Shown here piece by piece: positions 28,210 to 36,879 of a stretch of DNA of 64,000 bases. The stretch covers positions 6,911,001-6,975,000 of the forward strand of contig NZ_JAZHRU010000001.1 in NCBI RefSeq assembly GCF_036924525.1, written 5' to 3'. The notes under the pieces were generated by a model. The model made no database searches. It was not told the DNA's origin and saw only the letters and a program-made list of their open reading frames with translations. The DNA is from Bradyrhizobium sp. AZCC 1719 (GTDB lineage Bacteria; Pseudomonadota; Alphaproteobacteria; Rhizobiales; Xanthobacteraceae). A program made the translations under genes and the position numbers. Numbering within the stretch: the first letter of the stretch is position 1; each line of letters starts with the position of its first letter.

Positions 28210-29402
28210 CAGGGTTCGATGCCGCGCGTTGTCAGCACCGTCTTCATGCGCCGTGTCGCCAGTTCGGGGTTGGAGAGCAGCCCAGCTTTATCCGCAAGGC
28301 GAAACAGTTCGGCCAGATGCAGCGTCGAGCGCGTGCTCTCCTGCCCGCCGACCATGGTGAAATGATCCTGGTGGCCGTTGAGATAGGCCATGAACACGAT
28401 GCCGGTCTTGTAGAATCGCGTCGGCGCCTTGAAGATATGCCGCGACAGCGGCACCGTCGGCCCCAATACGTCATGGAAACCGGCCTGGTCGCCGGCAGCC
28501 AGCCGTGACAGCGCGTAGGACGCCGCCGGCGCGATGGCATCGAAGATGCCGAGCAGCGCATGCGAAAAGCCTTGCTCGTCGCCCGCGATCAGTTCGGCGT
28601 AGTTGAAATCGTCGCCGGTATACATCTTCACCTTGGGATCGAGGCGACGGCGCATGTCGATCTCTCGCTGCTTGTCGAGCAGCGAGACTTTTACGCCATC
28701 GACCTTGGCGGCATTGGCGTTGATGATGGCAACCGCCGTATCCATTGCCTTGTCGAGATCGGCCGTTCCCCAATAGCCCGACAGCGCCGGGTCGAACATG
28801 TCGCCGAGCCAGTGGATGATCACGGGCTCGCGAACCTGTGACAGTACCCGGTTGTAGACCTTGGCGTAATCGTCGGCGCTGCGGCCGAGTTTTGCCAGCG
28901 CACGCGAGGCCATCAGGATGATGCGGCCACCGGCCTTTTCGACTGCCGCGATCTGTTCCTCATAGGCGCGGATCACGTCGTCGATCGATTTTGCATCTTC
29001 TACTGCGAGGTGGTCGGTGCCGGCGCCGGAAAACACCAGCGCATTGCCCTTCGCTTTCGCAGCCTTTACCGAACGCTGGATCAGTTCCAGCGAGGTCGGC
29101 CAATCCAGCCCCATGCCGCGCTGCGCGGTGTCCATCGCTTCGGCAACGCCAAGGCCGAGATCCCAGACATGCTCGCGGAACGCGATGGTGCGGTCCCAGT
29201 CAATGGCGGATGTCAGCCACGGGTCGTTGTCGGCGAGCGGGTCCGCCACGACATGGGCAGCGGAAAACGCCACGCGGTTGAGCGCACCTTCAAGCTTCGC
29301 CGGAAACGTCCGCGACGCCGCCAGGCGATAATCCTCTATTTTGCGATCCGCCGTCGGCAGCTTCAGCGATAGCGATGACATCGGCAGGACTGGCTTGTTC
29401 AT
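28209..29402 (-). CDS. DUF993 family protein (dihydrodipicolinate-synthase-like fold)
   Basis: This 397-residue protein matches the DUF993 pattern, a group related to dihydrodipicolinate synthase and other class I aldolase TIM barrels. Visible segments are GMGLDWPTSLELIQRS (about 95-110), the GAGTDHL element, VIIHWLGDMFDP around 200, and MYTGDDFNYAELIAGDEQGFSHA near 255-280. A Schiff-base lysine (as in KVKMYTGDDF) is a plausible catalytic residue. It has no signal peptide. In this operon it could perform the aldol cleavage that ends the pathway. That role is inferred from fold and context and is not established for the family. Confidence 0.88.
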   Translation of the reverse strand: MNKPVLPMSSLSLKLPTADRKIEDYRLAASRTFPAKLEGALNRVAFSAAHVVADPLADNDPWLTSAIDWDRTIAFREHVWDLGLGVAEAMDTAQRGMGLDWPTSLELIQRSVKAAKAKGNALVFSGAGTDHLAVEDAKSIDDVIRAYEEQIAAVEKAGGRIILMASRALAKLGRSADDYAKVYNRVLSQVREPVIIHWLGDMFDPALSGYWGTADLDKAMDTAVAIINANAAKVDGVKVSLLDKQREIDMRRRLDPKVKMYTGDDFNYAELIAGDEQGFSHALLGIFDAIAPAASYALSRLAAGDQAGFHDVLGPTVPLSRHIFKAPTRFYKTGIVFMAYLNGHQDHFTMVGGQESTRSTLHLAELFRLADKAGLLSNPELATRRMKTVLTTRGIEP

Positions 29403-29414
29403 GCTTAAGCCTCC

Positions 29415-30566
29415 TCACACCTTGATCGGGGCAACGTCGATCCAGCGCCGCTCGCGCCAGCTCTGCAGCGCGCATTCGGCAAGCTGCACGCCCTTGGCGC
29501 CTTCCAGCAGCGTGTATTTGTAGGGCGCGTCCTCGCAGACGTGGCGGATGAACATTTCCCACTGCTCCTTGAAGCCGTTGTCGTAGACAACGTTATCGGG
29601 AACCTTCTGCCAGTCGGCGTAGAAATCATGAGTGCGTTTCTCGTCCGGATTCCACACCGGCCGCGGCGTCGCCTGGCGCGTCTGGATCACGCAATCGGTC
29701 AGGCCCGCCACCGCCGAGCCGTGGGTACCGTCGACCTGAAAGGTGACGAGATCGTCGCGATAGACCCGCGTCACCCAGCTCATGTTGATATGCGCGATCA
29801 CGCCGCCCTTGAGGCGGAACGTGGCATAGGCGGAGTCGTCGGCGGTCGCCGTATACTTCTTGCCCTTTTCGTCGAAACGTTCGGGGATGTCGGTGGTGCC
29901 GAGGCAGGAGATGCTCTCGACCTCGCCGAAGAGATTGTCGAGCACATAGCGCCAGTGGCAGACCATGTCGAGAATGATGCCGCCGCCGTCCTCGCTGCGA
30001 TAGTTCCACGACGGCCGCTGCGCTTCCTGCCAGCCGCCCTCGAACACCCAGTAGCCGAACTCACCGCGCACCGAGAGCATGCGGCCGAAGAAGCCGGAAT
30101 CGCGCAGGAAGGCGAGCTTCTTCAAGCCCGGCAGGAACAGCTTGTCCTGCACCGTGCCGTGCTTGATGCCTTTGGCCTTGGCGAGCTTCAGCACCGCGAC
30201 CGCCTCCTCCAGATTGGTCGCGATCGGCTTTTCGCAATAGACATGTTTACCGGCCTCGATCGCCTTCGTCAGCAGCGACGGGCGCGCCTGCGTGGTCGCA
30301 GCGTCGAAGAAGATGGTGTCGTTTTTGTCGGCCAGCGCCTTGTCGAGATCGGTCGACCACCGCTCCACATTGAAGCGCTTGGCGAGCCGTTCCACCTTGT
30401 CCGCATCGCGGCCGATCAGGATCGGGTCGGGCAGCATACGGTCGCCGTTCGACAGCAGCACGCCGCCCTGGTCGCGGATCGCGATGATAGAGCGGACCAA
30501 ATGCTGGTTGAGTCCCATGCGGCCGGTAACGCCGTTCATGATCAGGCCGAGGCGTTTGGTCGTCAT
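29415..30566 (-). CDS. Gfo/Idh/MocA-family oxidoreductase
   Basis: This 383-residue NAD(P)-dependent dehydrogenase has an N-terminal Rossmann fold (TKRLGLIMNGVTGRMGLNQH; the glycines differ from the usual GxGxxG), the family's cofactor-binding EKPIATNLEEAV near residue 112, and a C-terminal substrate domain with a GGGIILDMVCHWRYVL helix carrying the catalytic-type Asp/His. These enzymes oxidise sugars, sugar acids or inositols. It overlaps the preceding enolase-superfamily gene by 4 nt (ATGA) and precedes the DUF993 gene by 12 nt, so all three are made together. Confidence 0.92.
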   Translation of the reverse strand: MTTKRLGLIMNGVTGRMGLNQHLVRSIIAIRDQGGVLLSNGDRMLPDPILIGRDADKVERLAKRFNVERWSTDLDKALADKNDTIFFDAATTQARPSLLTKAIEAGKHVYCEKPIATNLEEAVAVLKLAKAKGIKHGTVQDKLFLPGLKKLAFLRDSGFFGRMLSVRGEFGYWVFEGGWQEAQRPSWNYRSEDGGGIILDMVCHWRYVLDNLFGEVESISCLGTTDIPERFDEKGKKYTATADDSAYATFRLKGGVIAHINMSWVTRVYRDDLVTFQVDGTHGSAVAGLTDCVIQTRQATPRPVWNPDEKRTHDFYADWQKVPDNVVYDNGFKEQWEMFIRHVCEDAPYKYTLLEGAKGVQLAECALQSWRERRWIDVAPIKV

Positions 30567-31966
30567 ACTGCTTTCTCCAAAGGAATTCTGAGCGAGGACT
30601 GCGCGAGCGGCGACATCGCGGACCAGTCCGGATGCGTGGCCGTGGCGAAGCCAGGTGTGGTCAGCGATCCCGTCAGGAGATCGCCGTCATGGATCGCGAG
30701 ACGAATTTTGTTGCCGTCGCGGACATAGAGATCGGGATGACCTGCGAGAAACGCCTCCGCCTCCGTGGCAGGCGTATCGCCAAAACCATCCACATAGTGG
30801 TGGCCGTTGCGCTCGGCATGGGTGACGCCGATCAGTGCACCGAGCGCGAGGTCCTGCTGCACGGCAAGGCCCGCCTGGCAGGTCAGGTCCTCGCCGGCGA
30901 TGAAGCATTTTTCGCCGGCGGCACTCCATTTGGCCGCACGCGTGGCGTTGATCACCGACTTGTAGATGCCCTTGCAGGACTTCGAGGAGATGCCGCGATA
31001 GCCGAGCGCCCGCGCCACCGGGAAGGCGTCGTAGGAATCGTCGGCCTCGTCGACGATAAAATCGCGCCGCGCCAGCGCGCCGAGCGGCGATTGCCGCGTA
31101 ATGTCGCGCGGCATCGGCTGCTCGATGTAGAGGAGCTTTTGCGCGATCGGCCGGAGGACCGCATCGCGGTCGAGCCGCTCGACAAGCGCATTCAATGCAG
31201 TGAGGTCGGCGTACTGTTCATTGGCGTCGAGTGTGACGCGGTAATCGTACGACAGCGTCGCCAGTTCATTGCCGATCCGGATCAGCCGATCCGCATCGTG
31301 CGCGGGGTCGCCGTTTAGCTTGAGCTTGAAGTAGCGCGCGCCGGCGTTCTCTCTGATGTCGGCAACGCCGCCCTCGCCTTCGACCTTGTCGTCCATGCCA
31401 ACCGTATGCCGGATCGCGACGCGCTCCAGCCGCTTCCGGCCTGCGAGAAAGCGCGACACGTCATCATCGCCGAGATCGCGCGACAGGCGCGCATCCATGC
31501 CTGCGATGTTGTCGGCCATGCCGTCGAAGAAGCTGGTTCCCGCGCAACGCAGCAGCGCGTCGAGAATCGCCTTATCGATTTCGGCCGGCCCGTAGGCCGC
31601 CGCCAGCGGCGGAATATCTTCTCGCGCGCAGGCTTCGATCTGCGCGCCGATGCAGGCCGCATGCAGGCCGAACGCGGTCTCGAAGCCCGAATGCGCCAGA
31701 TAGATATCCCGCGCGACTAGAAGCGAGCGCCGTAGTTCCTCGACTGTCTGCTCTGGCGCGAGGTGCGGCCGCTTGTCGAACCATTTTGGAACCAAGAACT
31801 CGGCGCTCGCGCCGACAGCCCTGCCCTTGCCCTCGACCTCAATCTCGACCCGCACAAAAGCCTGCGGCGTCGCATTGATGACGACCGCGCCGAATCGGAA
31901 CGGCCGGGCAAAGGTGACCGGGCGTTCGAAAAATGAGATGTCTCGTACGGCCAAGCGTAACGGCAT
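30563..31966 (-). CDS. Enolase-superfamily (mandelate racemase/muconate lactonizing-like) enzyme
   Basis: This 467-residue enzyme is longer than usual for the superfamily (~370-400). Catalytic and metal-binding motifs of the barrel are visible: KLKLNGD with the KxK lysines near 220, DANEQY, IEQP (third-strand Asp/Glu ligands), DEADDS, and SSKSCKGIYKS, where the Lys would be the opposite catalytic base. It likely dehydrates or racemises a carboxylate substrate. It lies 11 nt downstream of the ABC ATPase gene and overlaps the Gfo/Idh gene start, so import and catabolism are co-transcribed. The exact reaction cannot be assigned. Confidence 0.88.
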   Translation of the reverse strand: MPLRLAVRDISFFERPVTFARPFRFGAVVINATPQAFVRVEIEVEGKGRAVGASAEFLVPKWFDKRPHLAPEQTVEELRRSLLVARDIYLAHSGFETAFGLHAACIGAQIEACAREDIPPLAAAYGPAEIDKAILDALLRCAGTSFFDGMADNIAGMDARLSRDLGDDDVSRFLAGRKRLERVAIRHTVGMDDKVEGEGGVADIRENAGARYFKLKLNGDPAHDADRLIRIGNELATLSYDYRVTLDANEQYADLTALNALVERLDRDAVLRPIAQKLLYIEQPMPRDITRQSPLGALARRDFIVDEADDSYDAFPVARALGYRGISSKSCKGIYKSVINATRAAKWSAAGEKCFIAGEDLTCQAGLAVQQDLALGALIGVTHAERNGHHYVDGFGDTPATEAEAFLAGHPDLYVRDGNKIRLAIHDGDLLTGSLTTPGFATATHPDWSAMSPLAQSSLRIPLEKAV

Positions 31967-31977
31967 CGAGCCAGCTT

Positions 31978-32826
31978 TCAGTCGAGCGCGCTTTGCGTGA
32001 AAAAATGCTTGCGAATCCGCTGCACCAGTTCGGTGAAGGCGGGATCGGCCATCGCGTCGAGCGAGCGCGGGCGCGGCAGTGGCACGTCGTAGATCGCGGC
32101 GATCGCGCCGGGCCGTTCGGTCATGACAAGCACGCGGTCGGCCAGGAACACCGCTTCCGGAATCGAGTGCGTGATCAGCAGCACGGTCTTGCCGGTCTCG
32201 CGCTGGATTCGCATCAGTTCGACATTCATCTTCTCGCGCGTCATCGCATCGAGCGCGCCGAACGGCTCGTCCATCAGCATGATCTTGGGATCGTGCACCA
32301 GCGCGCGGCAGATCGAGGCGCGTTGCTGCATGCCGCCGGACAATTGCCAGGGCAGCTTTTTCTCAAAGCCTTCAAGGCCGACCAGCTTCAACAGCGCTTT
32401 CGCCCGCGGCAGATATTCGTCGCGCGGCAATTTCTTCATGTCGATCGGCAACATCACGTTGGAGAGGATGTTGCGCCAGGGCAGCAGCAGCGCGTTCTGG
32501 AACACGATGCCGACATTGCCGTGCGGTTTTGTAACCTGCTCGCCTTCGACCAGAATCTCCCCCGTCGATGGCGCGAGCAGCCCGGAAATCATCTTCAACA
32601 GCGTGGACTTGCCGCAGCCGGACGGGCCGACCACGACAAAGAACTCGCCTTCGTTGATGTGGAAATCCAGCGGCCGCAGCGACGGCACGTCGCCGTCGCG
32701 TGAACGATAGGTTTTTGAGACGCCTGATAGCGTGATGCCGGACGCCGCGCCGCTGGCGCGATCGGATACCAGGCGCAAATGCGCGGCTGGTTGGTCGATC
32801 TCGGTTGGTTTGGTCGCAGGATTCAT
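31978..32826 (-). CDS. ABC transporter ATPase, NitT/TauT (SsuB/TauB) type
   Basis: This 282-residue ATPase has Walker A GPSGCGKST (about 67-75), a Q-loop, the signature LSGGMQQR, Walker B IMLMDEP with FGALD, and the H-loop LITHS. The FGALD after Walker B and the overall length place it in the nitrate/taurine/sulfonate/hydroxymethylpyrimidine importer class. It works with the permease (33995-34822) and NMT1-like binding protein (32941-33939) upstream. It is followed by catabolic enzymes 11 nt later, so its substrate is probably theirs. A palindromic repeat (32851-32936) separates it from the binding-protein gene. Confidence 0.93.
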   Translation of the reverse strand: MNPATKPTEIDQPAAHLRLVSDRASGAASGITLSGVSKTYRSRDGDVPSLRPLDFHINEGEFFVVVGPSGCGKSTLLKMISGLLAPSTGEILVEGEQVTKPHGNVGIVFQNALLLPWRNILSNVMLPIDMKKLPRDEYLPRAKALLKLVGLEGFEKKLPWQLSGGMQQRASICRALVHDPKIMLMDEPFGALDAMTREKMNVELMRIQRETGKTVLLITHSIPEAVFLADRVLVMTERPGAIAAIYDVPLPRPRSLDAMADPAFTELVQRIRKHFFTQSALD

Positions 32827-32850
32827 TCAGCTCATTCCGTTGTCGAGATG

Positions 32851-32936
32851 CCCGTCATTCCGGGATGGTCCGAAGGACCAGACCCGGAATCTCGAGATTC
32901 CGGGTTCGATGCTGCGCATCCCCCCGGAATGACGGC
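32851..32936. repeat. Intergenic palindromic repeat (CCGTCATTCCGGG type)
   Basis: CCGTCATTCCGGG on the left is matched by inverted CCCCGGAATGACGG on the right, with an inner pair CCCGGAATCTCGAGATTCCGGG. It lies inside the operon between the binding-protein and ATPase genes and would fold into a hairpin in the transcript. No coding potential was seen. Confidence 0.75.
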
Positions 32937-32940
32937 TTAT

Positions 32941-33939
32941 TCACGAACCGCCCTGCGGCAGATAGTCGTTGGTATAAAACGCCTTCGGATTGTCCTTGGC
33001 CTTGGCATCCAACCCGCCATATTCGACCATCAGATTGACCGTGTCGGTCATGTTCTGGTCGGTCACCTGGAACGGCCGCTTGTTCTTGGTTTCAGCCGTG
33101 CGGTAGAGCGGGATCGTCAGCTCAAAACCCTTCGTCAGCGTCTCGATCTTGCCGCCCTTCGGGTTGGCATCGAGGATCGACTGCGCCGCACCCTTCGGAT
33201 CCTTCTCGGCGGCTTCGACCGCTTTCGTCGTCGCCGACATGAAGCGCTTGACGAGATCGGCATTGGCCTTGACGAAGTCGGTGTTGGCGACGACGCCCGA
33301 GCAGACCATGTTGATGCCGTAGTCGGCGAACTTGATCGCGTTGACGTCCTTACCCGTCGCGTCCTTGATCTTCATCGACTGGTCCATGACATAGCCGAGC
33401 AACAGATCGGCCTGGCCGTTGATGACGGCGTTCAGCTTGGTCTGGCCGTCGCCGGCGACCGTCTGGAAGTCGCTTTCCTTCAGGCCGGTCTTCTTCAAAA
33501 ACAGCGGCCAGATCTGCGTCATCGAGTCCGCAGGCGTGATCGCCACCGTCTTGCCCTTGATGTCTTCGGGCTTCTTGATGTTCTTTTCGACAAAGCCCAT
33601 CGCCGACATCGGGCTGGTCTGCAGCAGCACGCCGGTGGCGACGATCGGGGCACCCTTGACCGCCGCGCGCATCATGGTGGGAACGTCGACATAGCCGAAG
33701 TTCGCGGTCTTGGCCGCAACGGCCTGCGTGGTCGCCGCCGAGCCGCGGCCTTCCTGGATCTCGAGGTCGATGCCTTCGGCGGCATAAATGCCCTTGGCCT
33801 TGCCGTAATAGAACGGCGCGTGCTCGCCATAGACGTACCAGTTCAGCATCAGCACGACCTTGTCGGCGGCCGATGCCGGAAGCACCGAAAGCGCGGTCCA
33901 GATCAGGGCGGCGGAGATCGCCGTTATCACTCGTATCAT
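32941..33939 (-). CDS. ABC transporter substrate-binding protein, NMT1/THI5-like
   Basis: This 332-residue periplasmic binding protein has a Sec signal peptide (MIRVITAISAALIWTALSV, cleavage near ASAAD). The mature start KVVLMLNWYVYGEHAPFYYGKAKGIY is split here into the family's LNW and AKGIY elements typical of NMT1/SsuA-like proteins. Further features are GRGSAATTQAVAA and the VAITPADSMTQIWPLFL region. I choose ATG 33939, with GGGAGG 6 nt upstream, over the ATG at 33945. The ligand is probably a small organic compound used by the enzymes encoded downstream. Confidence 0.92.
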   Translation of the reverse strand: MIRVITAISAALIWTALSVLPASAADKVVLMLNWYVYGEHAPFYYGKAKGIYAAEGIDLEIQEGRGSAATTQAVAAKTANFGYVDVPTMMRAAVKGAPIVATGVLLQTSPMSAMGFVEKNIKKPEDIKGKTVAITPADSMTQIWPLFLKKTGLKESDFQTVAGDGQTKLNAVINGQADLLLGYVMDQSMKIKDATGKDVNAIKFADYGINMVCSGVVANTDFVKANADLVKRFMSATTKAVEAAEKDPKGAAQSILDANPKGGKIETLTKGFELTIPLYRTAETKNKRPFQVTDQNMTDTVNLMVEYGGLDAKAKDNPKAFYTNDYLPQGGS

Positions 33940-33994
33940 GGTCATCCTCCCGTTTGGTGATGCAGCCCTTGGATAGGCCGCCTGTTGGTTTGGC

Positions 33995-34822
33995 TTAGGA
34001 AGCAAAAATGATGTCCTCGCGCTGGCTGACATGCCAGGGAATCACGAGCCGCTCGATCCGGTCGACGACCCAGAACAGGACCACGCCGAGCAGCGCCAGG
34101 ATCACCAGCGCGGCAAACATCGTCGGCAGGTCGAAGGTGCCGATCGAGCGCTGCATCACGTAGCCGATGCCGGAATTGGAGCCGACGAACTCGCCGACGA
34201 CAGCACCGACGACGGCAAGAGTCACCGAGACTTTCAGGCCGGAGAAGATCGCCGGCATCGCGTGCGGCAGGTTGACGGCGCGAAACACCTGAAAACGGCT
34301 ACCCTGCATGGCGCGCGCGAGATCGACCATATCAGGGTCGACCGACTTGAAACCCTGCACCGCCGACACTACCACCGGGAAAAACCCGAGCAGAAACGCC
34401 GAGATCACCTTTGGGATAATGCCGAAGCCAAACCACACCACGAACAGCGGCGCGATCGCGATCTTCGGCACAGATTGGGAGAATACCAGTAGCGGATAGA
34501 CATAGCTCTCCACCGTCTTCGATCCCGCGATCAGCATCGCGACGGGAATGCCGAACACGGCCGACAACAGGAAGCCGCAGATCGTGGCGTAAGTGGTGGG
34601 CCAGGCCTGCCGCAGCAGTTCCGGCCAATCCGTCCGCAGCACCGCCACGACATCGCCCGGCGCCGGGATCTGGTAGGCCGGAATCTGGAACAGGCGAATG
34701 GTGAGGTCCCACATCACCACGATGAACAGCAGGAACAAAAACGGCCGCACCCACGCAGCATTCAGCGCTTTCGACACGCCACTCTCGCGCTTCAGCTCGG
34801 CCACATCCCGCTCCCTGGTCAT
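33995..34822 (-). CDS. ABC transporter permease, TauC/SsuC type
   Basis: This 275-residue inner-membrane permease has a cytoplasmic N-tail, about six membrane segments, and the BPD_transp_1 coupling loop (DLARAMQGSRFQVFRAVNLP). The FVVWFGFGIIPKVISAFLL stretch (part shown by FGIIPKVI) is typical of NitT/TauT-family permeases. It is the first transport gene of the catabolic operon and lies 55 nt before the binding-protein start. Substrate is unknown. A TetR-family gene is encoded upstream on the same strand. Confidence 0.93.
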   Translation of the reverse strand: MTRERDVAELKRESGVSKALNAAWVRPFLFLLFIVVMWDLTIRLFQIPAYQIPAPGDVVAVLRTDWPELLRQAWPTTYATICGFLLSAVFGIPVAMLIAGSKTVESYVYPLLVFSQSVPKIAIAPLFVVWFGFGIIPKVISAFLLGFFPVVVSAVQGFKSVDPDMVDLARAMQGSRFQVFRAVNLPHAMPAIFSGLKVSVTLAVVGAVVGEFVGSNSGIGYVMQRSIGTFDLPTMFAALVILALLGVVLFWVVDRIERLVIPWHVSQREDIIFAS

Positions 34823-35031
34823 CGTCTTATGGGCGGGAAATTAACCCGTTGGATAAATACTGGCAAGCAAGTTTTTGTGCGGCGAAATGGCCTGTTTTCC
34901 GTCGCCCTACGAACGCCCCCCGGCGTCATGACCCCGCCGCCGCTGCGAACGCAGGGCCCATGACCATAAGTGTCTGTTTTGCGAACGCTGGGCCGCCGTC
35001 CCGGTACGACAATCAAGATCGGTGGTTATGG

Positions 35032-35051
35032 GTTCCTGCGTTCGCAGGAAC
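35032..35051. repeat. Short perfect palindrome GTTCCTGCG-TT-CGCAGGAAC
   Basis: A 20-nt perfect inverted repeat (9-bp arms, 2-nt loop) just after the TetR stop codon at 35057, towards the permease gene. The surrounding 34823-35056 gap shows no gene. It looks like a remnant of a dispersed repeat and could help end the tetR transcript, though it lacks a T run. Confidence 0.6.
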
Positions 35052-35056
35052 GACGG

Positions 35057-35803
35057 TTAGACCGGCTGATGCGCTGGCGGCCGCACGCCCGGCTTCTCGG
35101 GCTTGCCGAAATCCGCGGTCGATTTCCCCGTCAGCGCCGCCAGCACCAGCGCCACCATATGCGCCAGGCGCTCGTCCCTCGCCTCCTTCTTCAGGAGGTC
35201 GCGGCCGAAGATCACGGAAAGGGTTGCGCTGTTGGAGAGATAGAAGAAGCACAGCGCGGCGATCGAGATATAGAGCTGGACGGGATCGACGGCGACGCGG
35301 AAATCGCCGCTTTCGACGCCGCGTCTCACCACGGTGCGGATCATCTCGACGAACGGCGAGTGCATCGACTTTACCTTGGTCGAGCGCTTCAGATGGCGCG
35401 CCTTTGCAAGGTTCTCGGTGTTGAGCAGCGCCAAAAATTCCGGGTTGCGGAGAAAATAATTCCAGGTGAAATCGATCAGCCGTTCGATCGCCTCGGGCGG
35501 ATCGAGGTGTTCGAGATCGAGCCCGCGCTCCTCGGAGCGGATTTTCTCGTAGGCGCCTTCCAGCACCGCGAGGTAGAGGTCTTCCTTGTTGCCGACATGG
35601 TAGTACAGCATGCGCTTGTTGGCGCCGGCGTTGGCCGCAATGCGGTCGACGCGCGCGCCGGCCAGGCCATGGGCGGCGAATTCCTGCTTGGCGGCCTCGA
35701 GAATGCGAAGCCGCATCCCCTCGGGGTCTCGCTGCCATTTCTGAACGCGTTTTGCCTTTGCCAAATCAGTCGCCCGTTGGTCGCATCGGCCAAGCTGTAG
35801 CAT
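35057..35803 (-). CDS. TetR-family transcriptional regulator
   Basis: This 248-residue regulator has an N-terminal TetR helix-turn-helix (RLRILEAAKQEFAAHGLAGA, then RIAANAGANKRMLYYHVGNK) and a C-terminal helical domain of the TetR_C family. MLYYHVGNKEDLY is the typical recognition-helix end. I use ATG 35803; an in-frame GTG at 35836 touches the neighbouring repeat. It lies 235 nt upstream of the permease gene on the same strand and is the best candidate regulator of the import/catabolic operon, though that link is only positional. Confidence 0.85.
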   Translation of the reverse strand: MLQLGRCDQRATDLAKAKRVQKWQRDPEGMRLRILEAAKQEFAAHGLAGARVDRIAANAGANKRMLYYHVGNKEDLYLAVLEGAYEKIRSEERGLDLEHLDPPEAIERLIDFTWNYFLRNPEFLALLNTENLAKARHLKRSTKVKSMHSPFVEMIRTVVRRGVESGDFRVAVDPVQLYISIAALCFFYLSNSATLSVIFGRDLLKKEARDERLAHMVALVLAALTGKSTADFGKPEKPGVRPPAHQPV

Positions 35804-35835
35804 GCAGGGAAGCGTTTGAGAATGAAGGTTGTTCA

Positions 35836-36006
35836 CCCGCCCCTGGAGGGGGAGGGTCGTATCGCATCGCGCGAAGCAAGATGCGATACGGGGTGGGGTG
35901 ACAGTCTCTCCATTGAGGCGGTGGTGCGGGTGGAGAGATCACCCCACCCCGTCTCACGTTTCGCTACGCTCAACGTGAGCCGACCCTCCCCCTCCAGGGG
36001 AGGGTA
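35836..36006. repeat. Intergenic palindromic repeat, family R3 (intact copy)
   Basis: A ~170-nt inverted repeat begins CCCCTGGAGGGGGAGGGTCG and ends CGACCCTCCCCCTCCAGGGG. Internal arms GGGGTGGGGTGACAGTCTCT and GAGAGATCACCCCACCCC pair as well. The second copy at 50027-51560 is split by an insertion sequence. It lies between two minus-strand genes and has no coding potential. Confidence 0.85.
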
Positions 36007-36018
36007 GCTTCGGTAACT

Positions 36019-36879
36019 TCAGTCGGGCTTCCCCGCCGACGGCTGTACCAGCAGCGTGGGTACACCGCACGTCCCGTTCCGTACCGTCATCACCCGCGTT
36101 CCCGGCTTGCGGCCGGTGCGGACTTCCGAGACGTCGACGCCGGCCTGGACAAGCCGCGCATGGGTGGCGTCGATGTCGGTGACGCGCCAGCACAGGCCGC
36201 GAAGTTTGTCTTGAAGTTTTTCCTGCGACGTATCCGTCGCCTTGCCCGGCCGGTGCGTGACCTCGACGATGAGGTCGCCGCAGCGGAAGAACATCAGCCG
36301 GCCCCAATCGGGGTGCGAGCGGTCGAGCGCCATGTCGAGGCCGAGCCGCGCACCGTAGAGCGCTGCGGCTCGTTCCGGGTCCGACGTCGAGACCACGACA
36401 TGGTCCAGCGCCGTGATCGATCCGGGCGTGGTTCGCACCGACAGCGGGCGCTCCTTGTCGCGCTCGAGGAAAAACATCCGGACGCCGCGCGTGGCCTCCG
36501 TCGCCGCGCGCGTGCGCTTCCACGACAGCACAGCACCCGAGATCGCGTCGCGGCTTTCGACGTCGGCGATCACGTCCGGCTTCAGCGTCAGCCGGTCGAG
36601 CCTGCGATGCATTTGGGCGATGTCGCTGGTTCGAAAGCAGATGCTTGCGAGCCCCTCGCCCTGCGCGGCCAGAACGCTGCGAATGCGGTCGGCATTGGCG
36701 CCCTCGCCGCTCGGCGCCATCAATTCCAGCGTCGTGTTGTCGAGCGTGAACAGGACGCGGTCGGCGCCGTCCCCACTGTTCTGCCAGGCCGGCGCACGGG
36801 CAAACAAGGTCTGGTAAGCGACGGAGGCTGCGTTGATGTCGCCGGCGAGAACGACGACGTGATCGAGGCCGGTGATCAC
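36019..36879 (-). CDS. VOC-superfamily protein with two glyoxalase-like domains
   Basis: This 286-residue protein contains two repeated beta-alpha-beta modules: GLDHVVVLAGDINAASVAYQ at the N-terminus and ALDHVVVSTSDPERAAALYG near residue 135. Metal-binding His/Glu positions typical of the vicinal-oxygen-chelate fold are plausible at LDHV in both modules. It may be a dioxygenase, isomerase or lyase-type enzyme; the reaction cannot be chosen. The GTG start at 36879 overlaps the stop of the upstream glutamate-dehydrogenase-type gene by 4 nt (GTGA), so the pair is translated together. Confidence 0.88.
   Translation of the reverse strand: MITGLDHVVVLAGDINAASVAYQTLFARAPAWQNSGDGADRVLFTLDNTTLELMAPSGEGANADRIRSVLAAQGEGLASICFRTSDIAQMHRRLDRLTLKPDVIADVESRDAISGAVLSWKRTRAATEATRGVRMFFLERDKERPLSVRTTPGSITALDHVVVSTSDPERAAALYGARLGLDMALDRSHPDWGRLMFFRCGDLIVEVTHRPGKATDTSQEKLQDKLRGLCWRVTDIDATHARLVQAGVDVSEVRTGRKPGTRVMTVRNGTCGVPTLLVQPSAGKPD

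Noticed and set aside
34823..35056. A separate small gene between the TetR and permease genes
   Set aside because: Only short frames and a repeat remnant with a 20-nt palindrome are present.
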